From OMII01 sp947467385 (GTDB lineage: Bacteria > Bdellovibrionota_C > UBA2361 > OMII01), in the NCBI GenBank assembly GCA_044360075.1, contig JBIKLA010000002.1:62001-126000 (forward strand): a stretch of DNA of 64,000 nucleotides, in the 5' to 3' direction. This document shows positions 44,477 through 52,450 of this stretch, one piece after another. The first letter of the stretch is position 1. Each line of letters begins with the position of its first letter. The notes below the pieces were generated by a model that worked only from the letters and a program-made list of their open reading frames with translations, did not search any database and had not been told where the DNA came from. A program made the translations under genes and the position numbers.

Positions 44477-44966
44477 CTATGTCCAGGCGATGTGCGGCGC
44501 AGGCACAAATGAGTCAGAGGCCAGGGGCTCGTCTATAGGCTCTGACGTATGGGTTCACTATGGGATGGGCGAAGGCCTGCAAAACTCCGCGCTCTCAATG
44601 GGCTTCATGGTATCGGAGATAGCGTGAGTATCTTGAAGAGCGAGGTCTGTGCGGCGAAGATGGACAGGTATCTCGCAACTCTCGCACTACTTTTCCAACA
44701 ACAAGAAAAGTCCGGCTCGTAGGCACCCTTTGGCCGGCACATGTAGCGCTTCAGCAGAGCCTCCCACGCCAGAAAAATGCCTCTCCTGAGCTATGCGGGT
44801 AGCGAATCGCAATCCATCGAAATCCAAAGCTGTGGTGATTTCAGGGGCTTAGGAACGGCTCGGCGCTCTCAAAAATTTTCTTACAAAGATTGCGGCAGAT
44901 CGTTAGGTGCTTCCCGAAACACGCCGAATGCTTTCTTTAAGCTAGGCTTCTTTCATGGGATGAAAT
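44474..44966. other. Non-coding spacer between the two paralogues
   Basis: The 490 bp contain no open frame with protein character and no repeat that I could match. It presumably holds the promoter of the second paralogue; a GGGA ribosome-binding site is visible at 44957-44960. Confidence 0.5.
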
Positions 44967-46700
44967 ATGGACTATCTATTTGGGTCTCCGAACCGTGCTG
45001 CAGATGCTGCAAAAACAGCCTTCCTACGGCTTAAGACAATTTCCTTGGCACTCGTAGCAGCGTGCGCCTGTATCGGTGCTCAGTCGGCTTACGCATGCAA
45101 TTTCACGGTGTTTCAGTGCACACCCCTCGCCGATACGGATAGAGCTTCGTACGACGGGACCACAACCTGCACGATACGAATCGCTCGTCCTGCGGGCGAT
45201 ACAGCATGCAGTGGGCTTTCCGCCGGGATTTCCTACGGAGTGAATAGCGGCATTGTCATGACTGGAACGAGCGCCAACACCGCAAACTGGGGTCCAATCA
45301 CATTCGGACCAGCCTTCAACGACACTCCGGGCCGTCTAGTTATCGTTACAGGAACCGTGCCGCTAAGCGGTGAATCTACGCTGGTCACGACGATACGCGT
45401 TCAGGGAGCCTGCGGAACCTCAACGAACCTCGTGGCCTCGATCTCGGATTCTATCCTGCGCCAATCATCAGTGAGCCGAACATTTGCGCTTCCCGGTTGC
45501 GCTGCCCCTGCGGCGACGGCAACACCAACGGCAGTATCAACAGCCACACCAATAATACCTGCCGCAACAAGAACGCCCACTGCTACTCCGACCTCAGGTG
45601 GCGGCGGCGGAACAAGCACACCAACTCCGACTCCAACGGGAGCGGTGGGACCAGGTACGCTAACTCTGTCTCTCGACGGCATCTATGACAACGGCGACGG
45701 CACGTTTACGGCCTACATCGGGTACAACAACACCTCAGGCAGCAACATCACCATCACCGCAGGCCTCAATGGCTCGGCGAAGAACTTCTTCTCCCCGAAC
45801 CCAGCCAACCGCGGCCAGACGTCGATCTTCCTCACGGGCAATCACCCGGGAGCAATCGTGACGATATTCGGAGGCGCGACAACGTCGTATACCCTTGGCG
45901 CTGAGGGCACTGCCCCGTCGACGGTGACGTTCAGCGGAACATCGGTACCCAAGCTGGCCGCTGTCGAGCCCCTCTCGCAGTGCGTCATCTCGGGCAGCGA
46001 CGGTAAGTACGCGGCTGTCCTGGGGTACAACAACACCAACAAGTTCGACATCTTCCTCAAGGTGGGAGCGACGAACAAGTTCGAGCCGGGCGTGGCAAAC
46101 CGCGGCCAGCCAGAGAAGTTCTTGAGCGGCCTCAACAACGCAGCATTCACGCTGCTCGGCCTCGACTCCGAGCTGACGTGGAAGCTGGCCACAAAGTCAG
46201 TCGTCGTGAAGCCGTCGGCAACGGAGTGCACGTGCCCGGCAGTCGGCGGAGCCTCGATCAGGACTCAGCTTAATGCTGACGCCCTGGCGATGAACAAGCT
46301 GGCTGAGAAGGCAGGGGCGCTCATCCTCTCGGTCGGCACTGACCAGGCCAAGAAGAGCGCCACCGACGTGAAGAAGCGCACGACAGACAACCTAGCAGCG
46401 ATTAAGGCGGCGACGGTCAAGATCCCGAACGTGTTCGTGACTTGCCCGGCGAATGAGACGCCACCTCAGTGCGTGCGCGTGGATAATCAGCAGTCGATTA
46501 ACTCGCTTAACTCGCAGTTCGATATCGCACTGCACATCGTGAAGCGCGGAACGGCTCGTGGAAACTTCCTCAAGACCGGCAAGACACGTCCGGCCAACGG
46601 GAAGACCGATCCGCTCGTGGTAGAGGCAAACACGATCTACGAGCGTGCGAAGGCAGAGCTCAAGAAGTACCCGCGGTACAACACGAGCTGCACGAAGTAG
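44967..46700 (+). CDS. Secreted protein with Cys-containing N-terminal domain and shared C-terminal module (paralogue B)
   Basis: The 577-residue product has a signal peptide (ISLALVAACACIGAQSAYA, preceded by a polar 25-residue leader) and an N-terminal domain of about 140 residues with several Cys (CNFTVFQCTP, TTTCTIRIARPAGDTACSG, VQGACGTS). That domain has no resemblance to the FG-GAP propeller of paralogue A. A Thr-Pro-Ala linker (about 180-225) leads into the C-terminal 350 residues, which are nearly identical to paralogue A (LTLSLDGIYDNGDGTFTAYI to YNTSCTK). Two genes with different heads and one tail suggest that the tail is a sorting, anchoring or display module. The long leader could indicate a later start. 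Confidence 0.8.
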   Translation: MDYLFGSPNRAADAAKTAFLRLKTISLALVAACACIGAQSAYACNFTVFQCTPLADTDRASYDGTTTCTIRIARPAGDTACSGLSAGISYGVNSGIVMTGTSANTANWGPITFGPAFNDTPGRLVIVTGTVPLSGESTLVTTIRVQGACGTSTNLVASISDSILRQSSVSRTFALPGCAAPAATATPTAVSTATPIIPAATRTPTATPTSGGGGGTSTPTPTPTGAVGPGTLTLSLDGIYDNGDGTFTAYIGYNNTSGSNITITAGLNGSAKNFFSPNPANRGQTSIFLTGNHPGAIVTIFGGATTSYTLGAEGTAPSTVTFSGTSVPKLAAVEPLSQCVISGSDGKYAAVLGYNNTNKFDIFLKVGATNKFEPGVANRGQPEKFLSGLNNAAFTLLGLDSELTWKLATKSVVVKPSATECTCPAVGGASIRTQLNADALAMNKLAEKAGALILSVGTDQAKKSATDVKKRTTDNLAAIKAATVKIPNVFVTCPANETPPQCVRVDNQQSINSLNSQFDIALHIVKRGTARGNFLKTGKTRPANGKTDPLVVEANTIYERAKAELKKYPRYNTSCTK

Positions 46701-46756
46701 CGCACGCGACCGAGGTGAGGCGGGCTCTCCACAAGGGAGCCCGCCTTTTTTTTGCA
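45592..46756 (+). repeat. 1.16-kb direct repeat, copy 2
   Basis: This is the partner of 43312-44476, offset 2280 bp. It begins in the Gly/Thr-rich linker and ends after the terminator. Confidence 0.9.
46719..46753 (+). terminator. Rho-independent terminator of paralogue B
   Basis: It has the same hairpin (GGCGGGCTC / GAGCCCGCC) and T8 tract as the copy at 44439-44473. It separates paralogue B from the convergent yggS. Confidence 0.9.
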
Positions 46757-46774
46757 ACGTTTCCATCCGCCGCA

Positions 46775-47500
46775 TCATGCGGCTCTCTCGCCGAAGAGCG
46801 CAGTGCCAACCCTTATGAGGTCCGCTCCCTCCTCGATTGCAACCTGGAAGTCTGCCGACATGCCCATACTGAGGCGAATCTTTGACTCGTAGAAGCTCGA
46901 AGCCAGTCCCGCCTGCTCAAGCTGGCTGCGCAGGTCCGCCATGCGCCTAAAATCCCCACGGGCCCCTTCCGGCTCGTCGTAGAGGGCGGTGATGGTCATG
47001 AGCCCATCAAGGCGGAGCGCGTCGGTGTCATCTGCAGCCTCATGGAGCACTGCTTGGATATCATCCGGCGAAAACCCCTTCTTGGCCCCGTCGAGGGCGA
47101 TGTTGACCTGCAAGAAAATCGGCTGCCTCTTCCCAGCCTTCCTCGCCTCGGTCGCGATCTCGCGCAGGATCTCGCGCGAGTGAACCGACTCGATCACGTC
47201 CCCGTGCCGGACGGCGTCACGCACCTTATTGCCCTGGAGCGGTCCCGTGACGTGAAAGATTACGTCATCTACCATCTCGGCCCGCTTCTTCTTGAGCTCC
47301 TGGACGTAATTCTCGCCAAATACGACAGTGAGGCCGCGTGCCCGCGCAGCGCTTGCGTACTCCTCCATGAGTGTGATGGGCTGCTTTTTGCTTATCGCTA
47401 CGAGCTCTACGCAATTAGCCGGGCGGCCGCTACGAGAAGCAGCTGCCTCAATCTCGCGAAGCACCGTGTCGAGGCGCGAGGCAACCGATTCGCCGTTCAT
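46775..47500 (-). CDS. YggS/PLPBP family pyridoxal-phosphate homeostasis protein
   Basis: YggS-family proteins bind pyridoxal 5'-phosphate without known catalysis and maintain vitamin B6 and amino-acid balance. The 241-residue product has the PLP lysine in LVAISKKQP near residue 39, FGENYVQELKKK, FHVTGPLQGNK (the family usually has IGxLQxNK), FLQVNIALDGAKKGF, and the C-terminal IRLSMGMSADFQVAIEEGADLIRVGTALFG. It begins one base after the maf stop and is the last gene of a four-gene operon. Confidence 0.93.
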   Translation of the reverse strand: MNGESVASRLDTVLREIEAAASRSGRPANCVELVAISKKQPITLMEEYASAARARGLTVVFGENYVQELKKKRAEMVDDVIFHVTGPLQGNKVRDAVRHGDVIESVHSREILREIATEARKAGKRQPIFLQVNIALDGAKKGFSPDDIQAVLHEAADDTDALRLDGLMTITALYDEPEGARGDFRRMADLRSQLEQAGLASSFYESKIRLSMGMSADFQVAIEEGADLIRVGTALFGERAA

Positions 47501-48085
47501 CTAGCCCACCGCACCCAGCCGTCTTAGGCGCTCCATGAGCGCGCTGATGTTGAGCCCCACTACGTTAGAGTACGAGCCGTTCACGCTCTCGACGAGCTGC
47601 AGCCCCAGGCCCTGAATCGCATACGCTCCGGCCTTGTCCATCGGCTCGCCGGTGCGCACATACCGCTCAATCGCATCCTTGGTCATCGTAGCCATCGAAA
47701 CATCCGTAGCGTGCGACCAAACCTCCCGGATGCCAACCGCACGGTTGACGACGGCTATGCCTCCCCACACCTGGTGAGTGCGGCCCGCAATAGTCGCAAG
47801 CATCGAGCATGCCTCGGCTTCCGACTCGGGCTTTCCGAGCGCCTTGCCATCGATAAAGACAGTAGTGTCTGCGCCGATTACGAACGCGTCTGAGTGGCCT
47901 TGCGCCACGGCATCCGCTTTTGCTAGCGCGAGCCGCTCCACCATCTGCTGCGGCGACTCGCCGGGTACCGGCGTCTCGTCGCACCCTGACACGACGACCG
48001 CGAATTCTACCCCGGCTTGGCCCAACAGCTCTCGGCGGCGCGGGGATGATGACGCGAGTATGACCGGATGCCTGGTCGAATTCAT
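47501..48085 (-). CDS. maf: Maf family nucleoside triphosphate pyrophosphatase
   Basis: Maf proteins hydrolyse dTTP, UTP or modified nucleotides to monophosphates. The 194-residue product carries ILASSSPRRRELLGQAGVEF, FVIGADTTVFIDGKALGKP and DKAGAYAIQGLGLQLVESVNGSYSNVVGL, the three classical motifs. It overlaps the upstream hypothetical gene in an ATGA junction and abuts yggS. Whether it belongs to the YhdE (dTTP/UTP) or YceF (m7GTP) branch cannot be fixed by eye. Confidence 0.95.
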   Translation of the reverse strand: MNSTRHPVILASSSPRRRELLGQAGVEFAVVVSGCDETPVPGESPQQMVERLALAKADAVAQGHSDAFVIGADTTVFIDGKALGKPESEAEACSMLATIAGRTHQVWGGIAVVNRAVGIREVWSHATDVSMATMTKDAIERYVRTGEPMDKAGAYAIQGLGLQLVESVNGSYSNVVGLNISALMERLRRLGAVG

Positions 48086-48498
48086 GCCGCACCTCCCTTA
48101 AATGATCGCTTATATGCAGACAGCAGCGCCCGAAGCATCGCCTCATGCAAATGGGTCGCCACCTGCACCTCGCTCTCGTCCTGACACTGTAGTTCCACCC
48201 GCCACTGCCGCCCATCCTGCCGCTCGCAACGGATGCACGGGACGCCCCGCCGCTCCAGGAGCGCTATGCACTCATCGACAGAGGGTATCCAGAAGAAATG
48301 GCTCGAGTGGTCCGACGGGAGGGGCGAGGCAGTTCCCGCCGTGAGAGAGAGCAACTTAGGGCCGGGCAGCACCTGAAACTCCTCGAAGCCAAGATCGGCG
48401 AAGCCGCGCGCCACGACATCGCCGGGCTCAAAGCGCGGCTCAAGGCCCCACATGCGGAGCTCGTTGCAGACCTCAAACTGCTGGCGCGTGAACCACAT
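48082..48498 (-). CDS. Hypothetical protein in the guaB-maf-yggS operon
   Basis: I do not recognise a family. The 138-residue product has no signal peptide or membrane span, contains FEPGDVVARGFADLGFEEFQ, SSHFFWIPSVDECIALLERR and RQWRVELQCQDESEVQVATHLHEA, and has an alternating strand-helix character. Its ATG lies 6 bp after the IMP dehydrogenase stop and its TGA overlaps maf, so it is clearly part of this operon. A role in nucleotide metabolism or quality control is only suggested by neighbours. Confidence 0.65.
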   Translation of the reverse strand: MWFTRQQFEVCNELRMWGLEPRFEPGDVVARGFADLGFEEFQVLPGPKLLSLTAGTASPLPSDHSSHFFWIPSVDECIALLERRGVPCIRCERQDGRQWRVELQCQDESEVQVATHLHEAMLRALLSAYKRSFKGGAA

Positions 48499-48504
48499 AG
48501 CCCG

Positions 48505-50016
48505 CTAATCTATGCTCGGCTGCATCCTGTCGAGCATCTCAACCGTTGAGGTTCCCCCCTCGACGACCGTCATCTCAGACACCCGCGTCAGGCGGGCTTT
48601 TTCATGCAGCTCTTTGACCGTGAGCGCGCCGACGTTGCACATCGTCGACTTGAGCTTGACGAGCGAAACCTCGACCTTGTCGGAGAGCGGCCCGCTGTAC
48701 GGAACGTACGCATCGACCCCCTCCTCAAATACGAGCCCTGCCGCTTCGCTCTGCTTGTAGCGCTGCCAGTTGCGGGCGCGGTTTGATCCCTCGCCCCAAT
48801 ACGGCTTGTAGAGCCGTCCGCGGTACGAGATCTTTGCGGTCGGGCTCTCCTCGGTCATGGCGAAGTACTTGCCCATCATGACGAAGTCAGCGCCCATAGC
48901 GAGCGCCACGATCATCTGCGTGTCGGAGTTGAGCCCGCCGTCCGAGCAGATCGGAACGTACACGCCCGTCTCCTTGACGAACTTGTCGCGCTCACGCGCA
49001 ACGTCCATGACAGCGCTGGCCTGGCCGCGCCCGATGCCCTTTTGCTCGCGCGTGATGCAGATCGAACCACCGCCGATGCCAACCTTCACGAAGTCCACCT
49101 CTGCCTCAGCCGCAAGGTAGCGGAAGGCATCCGCAGAGACGATGTTGCCTCCGCCGAGGATAATATTGCTGCCGAACTTCTTGCGCAGCTCCTTGGCCGC
49201 AAGGCACTGCCACTCGGTGTAGCCGTCCGAGGAGTCAAGACACAGGACGTCAACACCGGCCTCAACGAGCGCCGAGGCGCGCTCCATGTAGTCGTAGGTG
49301 TTGAGGGCCGCGCCGACGACGAGGCGCTTTCGCGAGTCAGTGAGCTCGTCCGGGTACGAGTGGTGATCGTAGTAGTCCTTGCGGAACACCAGCGCCTTGA
49401 GATTTCCGGCCTTGTCGACGATTGGAAGGCACTCTTTCTTGTTCTTCCACAGCAGGTTCGTGGCGTCCTGAAGGCTTACTCCCTCCTCTGCCAGGACAAG
49501 CCTTTCTCTTGGGGTGAAGAATCCATTCACGCTCTTCGTGAGGTCATCCTTGTACTCCCAGAAATCCTTGCTCGTGAGAAGACCGAGGAGCTTAGTGTTC
49601 CTGCCTCCGCCCTCCGTGATGGCAATAGTTGAGTGCCCGGTCTTGCGGCGCAAGTTAAGGGCGTCCTGCAGCGTCGCAGTCGGCGGTAGGTTGGAGTCAG
49701 ACTCGACGAAGCCGGCTTTATGTTCTTTTACCTCCCGCACCATCTTGGCCTGCAACTCGATCGACTGAGAGCAGAACACGAAAGCGGAACCACCCTTGCG
49801 GGCGAGCGCGATTGCGAGATCCGGGCCAGAAACAGCCTGCATCGCCGACGAGACGAACGGCGTGTTGAGGTGCCCCTTTATCCCCTCACTGGGGCGAAAG
49901 CGCTGAATCGGCGTCTTGAGCGACACGTTGGACGGGACATGATCCTTTGTGGTGAGCCCCGGCAGGAGCAGGTACTCGTGAAAGGTATGGGATACGTCGT
50001 CAATGATGATTGCCAC
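48505..50016 (-). CDS. guaB: IMP dehydrogenase, divergent Tritrichomonas foetus-type
   Basis: IMPDH oxidises IMP to XMP with NAD+, the committed step to GMP. The 503-residue product contains the catalytic Cys320 in GIGGGSICITREQKGIGRGQ, the mobile-flap Arg419-Tyr420 in EGSNRARNWQRY, an active-site SSDGYTEWQ, and a CBS pair at about residues 105-225. Recalled from the parasite enzyme, the start (HTFHEYLLLPGL), the catalytic loop, the flap and the C-terminal LKSTMCNVGALTVKEL are close to the T. foetus protein (Cys319, Arg418, Tyr419). Ordinary bacterial IMPDHs have a GxGPGSICTTR-like loop instead. It leads the operon with the unknown gene, maf and yggS. Confidence 0.93.
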   Translation of the reverse strand: MAIIIDDVSHTFHEYLLLPGLTTKDHVPSNVSLKTPIQRFRPSEGIKGHLNTPFVSSAMQAVSGPDLAIALARKGGSAFVFCSQSIELQAKMVREVKEHKAGFVESDSNLPPTATLQDALNLRRKTGHSTIAITEGGGRNTKLLGLLTSKDFWEYKDDLTKSVNGFFTPRERLVLAEEGVSLQDATNLLWKNKKECLPIVDKAGNLKALVFRKDYYDHHSYPDELTDSRKRLVVGAALNTYDYMERASALVEAGVDVLCLDSSDGYTEWQCLAAKELRKKFGSNIILGGGNIVSADAFRYLAAEAEVDFVKVGIGGGSICITREQKGIGRGQASAVMDVARERDKFVKETGVYVPICSDGGLNSDTQMIVALAMGADFVMMGKYFAMTEESPTAKISYRGRLYKPYWGEGSNRARNWQRYKQSEAAGLVFEEGVDAYVPYSGPLSDKVEVSLVKLKSTMCNVGALTVKELHEKARLTRVSEMTVVEGGTSTVEMLDRMQPSID

Positions 50017-50169
50017 GCTACCTCCTTGGATTCGGGATGTGCTGGGGCGGGCTGGGTCGCCCCAAAGTTGCCAGAGGGTACCTCAGACGGGCCGCAAGTA
50101 AAAGAGGCCCTCGAAAGGCCCGGAAATGGGGCTTCGCGCGCCAATTTTTTTGCGCTACCGGCCGCGGTG

Positions 50170-51237
50170 CTACTTAAAGGTTGCAGGCTGCTTGTCGTAC
50201 GTCATCCAGGAATAGCGCTGCTCAAATACCATGTAACAGTCGCCCAAATCGCTCCGCACCGCCGTCCTTCCTATGACAAGCTTGACCGGCGAGGGCTCGT
50301 CGGTCCTGTGCAGCAGGCGCTGATGGCTAAAGTAGTGTCGGCGGATGTACCCAACCTTGTTCTGCATCTCGATGAGCGCTACAAGGCCCAGCTGCACATC
50401 GTGCGAGGGCGCGAACCGAGAAAAATCAAACGGGGTAGCCGGCGAGTAGAGAAGCGCCCCTGTCGGCACGGTCGATACCGCCTCGTCGCGCTTGGACTTC
50501 GGCTCAGGCAGCCCTGGCGAGGCGAAGAGCTCAACGCTCACCTTGCCCTTCTGGCCCGCTGTTGCGAGGGTCGACTGCACGCTCATGTCGGCCGTGGACA
50601 TCACCTCAGACAGCTCATACGCCGAGGGCTTGAGCGAGATTGAGCGGCTGCCACCCAGGAACTCAACCGACATCTCTCGAGGACACACCATGAACCCCCA
50701 CGATGCCATCGGGTCGCGCGCGGTTGGAATTGAGACGTAAAAACCCGACTGCTTCTGCCCCTGGATAAAGGCGCTGCGCGTTGGGTCCTTTAAGCGATCG
50801 ATGCGCGACAGCACTCCGCCGACATCGCGCCTGTCGCTGAAATGGCTGTGCTCGACAACGACGCGGCCCCCCTTCATGGTGACCGTCACATCGAAGTAAT
50901 CGAGCACCGTCTTCTCTGCCACCCCTCCCACGTCAGCAAGCGAAAGCAGCACGTCCGTCTTCGGGCGGAACCTGAGAACGAGCGGTCCCATCGAGCTCTC
51001 AACCTTCGTCTTGCTTCCCGCCCACAGGCCCGCCAGGTCGCTGTCGACCTGCTGCGAGGAGTTTTGGGGCCGAATGGCGAGAGGAATATTAGAGCGAAGG
51101 GCATCGACGAACTGGTCAATCTGGTCGGTCGTCATCGGCTTGAAAAGATCATCCGGGGGGACTTGGGCGGCTGCGACAGGGGAGAGCGCCATCGAGGCGG
51201 CAGCCAAGGCGGAAAGGATTCGACCACGAGCGTTCAT
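50170..51237 (-). CDS. Hypothetical exported protein downstream of rodA
   Basis: From ATG 51237 a signal peptide (MNARGRILSALAAASMALSP, cleaved after AAA) leads into a 330-residue periplasmic domain that I do not recognise. Features are an N-terminal acidic segment (PPDDLFKPMTTDQIDQFVDA), strand-rich mid-part (GPLVLRFRPKTDVLLSLADV) and a C-terminal part ending QRYSWMTYDKQPATFK. A longer frame to 51297 overlaps the rodA stop. The position after rodA suggests co-transcription with the elongation genes and possibly an envelope role. No Cys pair or enzyme motif stands out. Confidence 0.65.
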   Translation of the reverse strand: MNARGRILSALAAASMALSPVAAAQVPPDDLFKPMTTDQIDQFVDALRSNIPLAIRPQNSSQQVDSDLAGLWAGSKTKVESSMGPLVLRFRPKTDVLLSLADVGGVAEKTVLDYFDVTVTMKGGRVVVEHSHFSDRRDVGGVLSRIDRLKDPTRSAFIQGQKQSGFYVSIPTARDPMASWGFMVCPREMSVEFLGGSRSISLKPSAYELSEVMSTADMSVQSTLATAGQKGKVSVELFASPGLPEPKSKRDEAVSTVPTGALLYSPATPFDFSRFAPSHDVQLGLVALIEMQNKVGYIRRHYFSHQRLLHRTDEPSPVKLVIGRTAVRSDLGDCYMVFEQRYSWMTYDKQPATFK

Positions 51238-51293
51238 ACGACCGTAACCTACCAAGGAACCGTGCATTCCGCGAGCCGGCTCGTTTACGTAGA

Positions 51294-52445
51294 TCACCGC
51301 TCGCCGAACATCTGGCGGCGCATGCTCACTCCCTGAAGAACCCCGAGACCGAACATGAGCGAGAGCATAGCTGAGCCGCCGTAACTCACTAGCGGCAGCG
51401 GTATGCCCACAACGGGCATCAGCCCGATCACCATCCCGATATTAATGACGATATGGGCAAAAAACTGCGCCGTGATACCCAACGCGACCAGCGATGAGAA
51501 GAGGTCCCTTGCCCGCCCCGCAACACGAAGCATGCAGGACAGGAGGAAAAAGAAGAGGACTATTATAGACACCGACCCAACAAACCCCCATTCCTCGGCA
51601 AGCACCGAGAACACGAAGTCCGTCGTGTGCTCAGGAAGGAACTCAAGCTGGCTCTGCGTTCCCTCCTGGAATCCCTTTCCGAAGAGCTCGCCCGAGCCCA
51701 CCGCAATCTTGGACTGCGTGATGTGGTACCCGCTGCCCTGCGGGTCGCTCTCGGGATTGAGCAGCACAAGAATGCGGCGCTGCTGGTAGTCATGCAGCAT
51801 CAGCCAAGACGGGTACGCAAGCACCGCCAGCACAGACAGCACGGTTATGAGCGCCTTGGGCCTGACGCCCACAAACAGTATCTGCGCCACTCCGACGAGG
51901 CCGAGCGAAAGCGCCGTGCCGAGGTCGGGCTGTTGCATGATGAGCCCCATCGGCACCGCAATGATAATCATCGGCACGAAGAGCTCACCCAGCCGGTAGG
52001 CCTTGCCGTCCTCCGGAGGCTTGCGAGCGAGCCTCCGCGCCATGGCGACGATCAGCGCAAACTTCATGAACTCAGCCGGCTGCAAGTTAAAAACCCCGAC
52101 ATCGAGCCAACGGCGAGAGCCGTTCACGACAACCCCAAAGGCCGCCACCGCCACGAGGAGCAGCAGCGAGCCGACATACAGGAGCGAGGCGGAGCGAAAG
52201 AAGAACTGGGTCGGGATGCTCATCGCGATCGCCATGACCACAAGGCCGGCAACGACGTATACCGCCTGCTTGAGGCACGCCGCACTGGCGAAGTCCACCG
52301 ATGCAAAACCAAAGAGGTCGACGCCCGTTTCAGGGTCGTACCCGGCGCTGTAAAGCACCAGGAGCCCCGCCGCGCAGATCACAATCGTGATGAGCATGAG
52401 TAGCCAGTCGATGTGCGCCGCCATGCGCCGGTCAAAAACGGACAT
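51294..52445 (-). CDS. rodA: Rod-shape peptidoglycan glycosyltransferase RodA
   Basis: RodA is the SEDS-family glycosyltransferase that polymerises lipid II with PBP2 during elongation. The 383-residue product has about ten membrane segments, beginning after RRMAAHIDWLLMLITIVICA. Typical SEDS sequences are QPAEFMKFALIVAMARRLA, QPDLGTALSLG, GKGFQEGTQSQLEFLPEHTTDFVFSVLAEEWGF and the C-terminal GLMPVVGIPLPLVSYGGSAML. It starts 5 bp after the mrdA stop. Confidence 0.97.
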   Translation of the reverse strand: MSVFDRRMAAHIDWLLMLITIVICAAGLLVLYSAGYDPETGVDLFGFASVDFASAACLKQAVYVVAGLVVMAIAMSIPTQFFFRSASLLYVGSLLLLVAVAAFGVVVNGSRRWLDVGVFNLQPAEFMKFALIVAMARRLARKPPEDGKAYRLGELFVPMIIIAVPMGLIMQQPDLGTALSLGLVGVAQILFVGVRPKALITVLSVLAVLAYPSWLMLHDYQQRRILVLLNPESDPQGSGYHITQSKIAVGSGELFGKGFQEGTQSQLEFLPEHTTDFVFSVLAEEWGFVGSVSIIVLFFFLLSCMLRVAGRARDLFSSLVALGITAQFFAHIVINIGMVIGLMPVVGIPLPLVSYGGSAMLSLMFGLGVLQGVSMRRQMFGER

Positions 52446-52450
52446 TGGCC

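Noticed and set aside
43312..46756. Transposon or insertion sequence as the cause of the 1.16-kb duplication
   Set aside because: No transposase, terminal inverted repeat or target-site duplication was seen at either copy.
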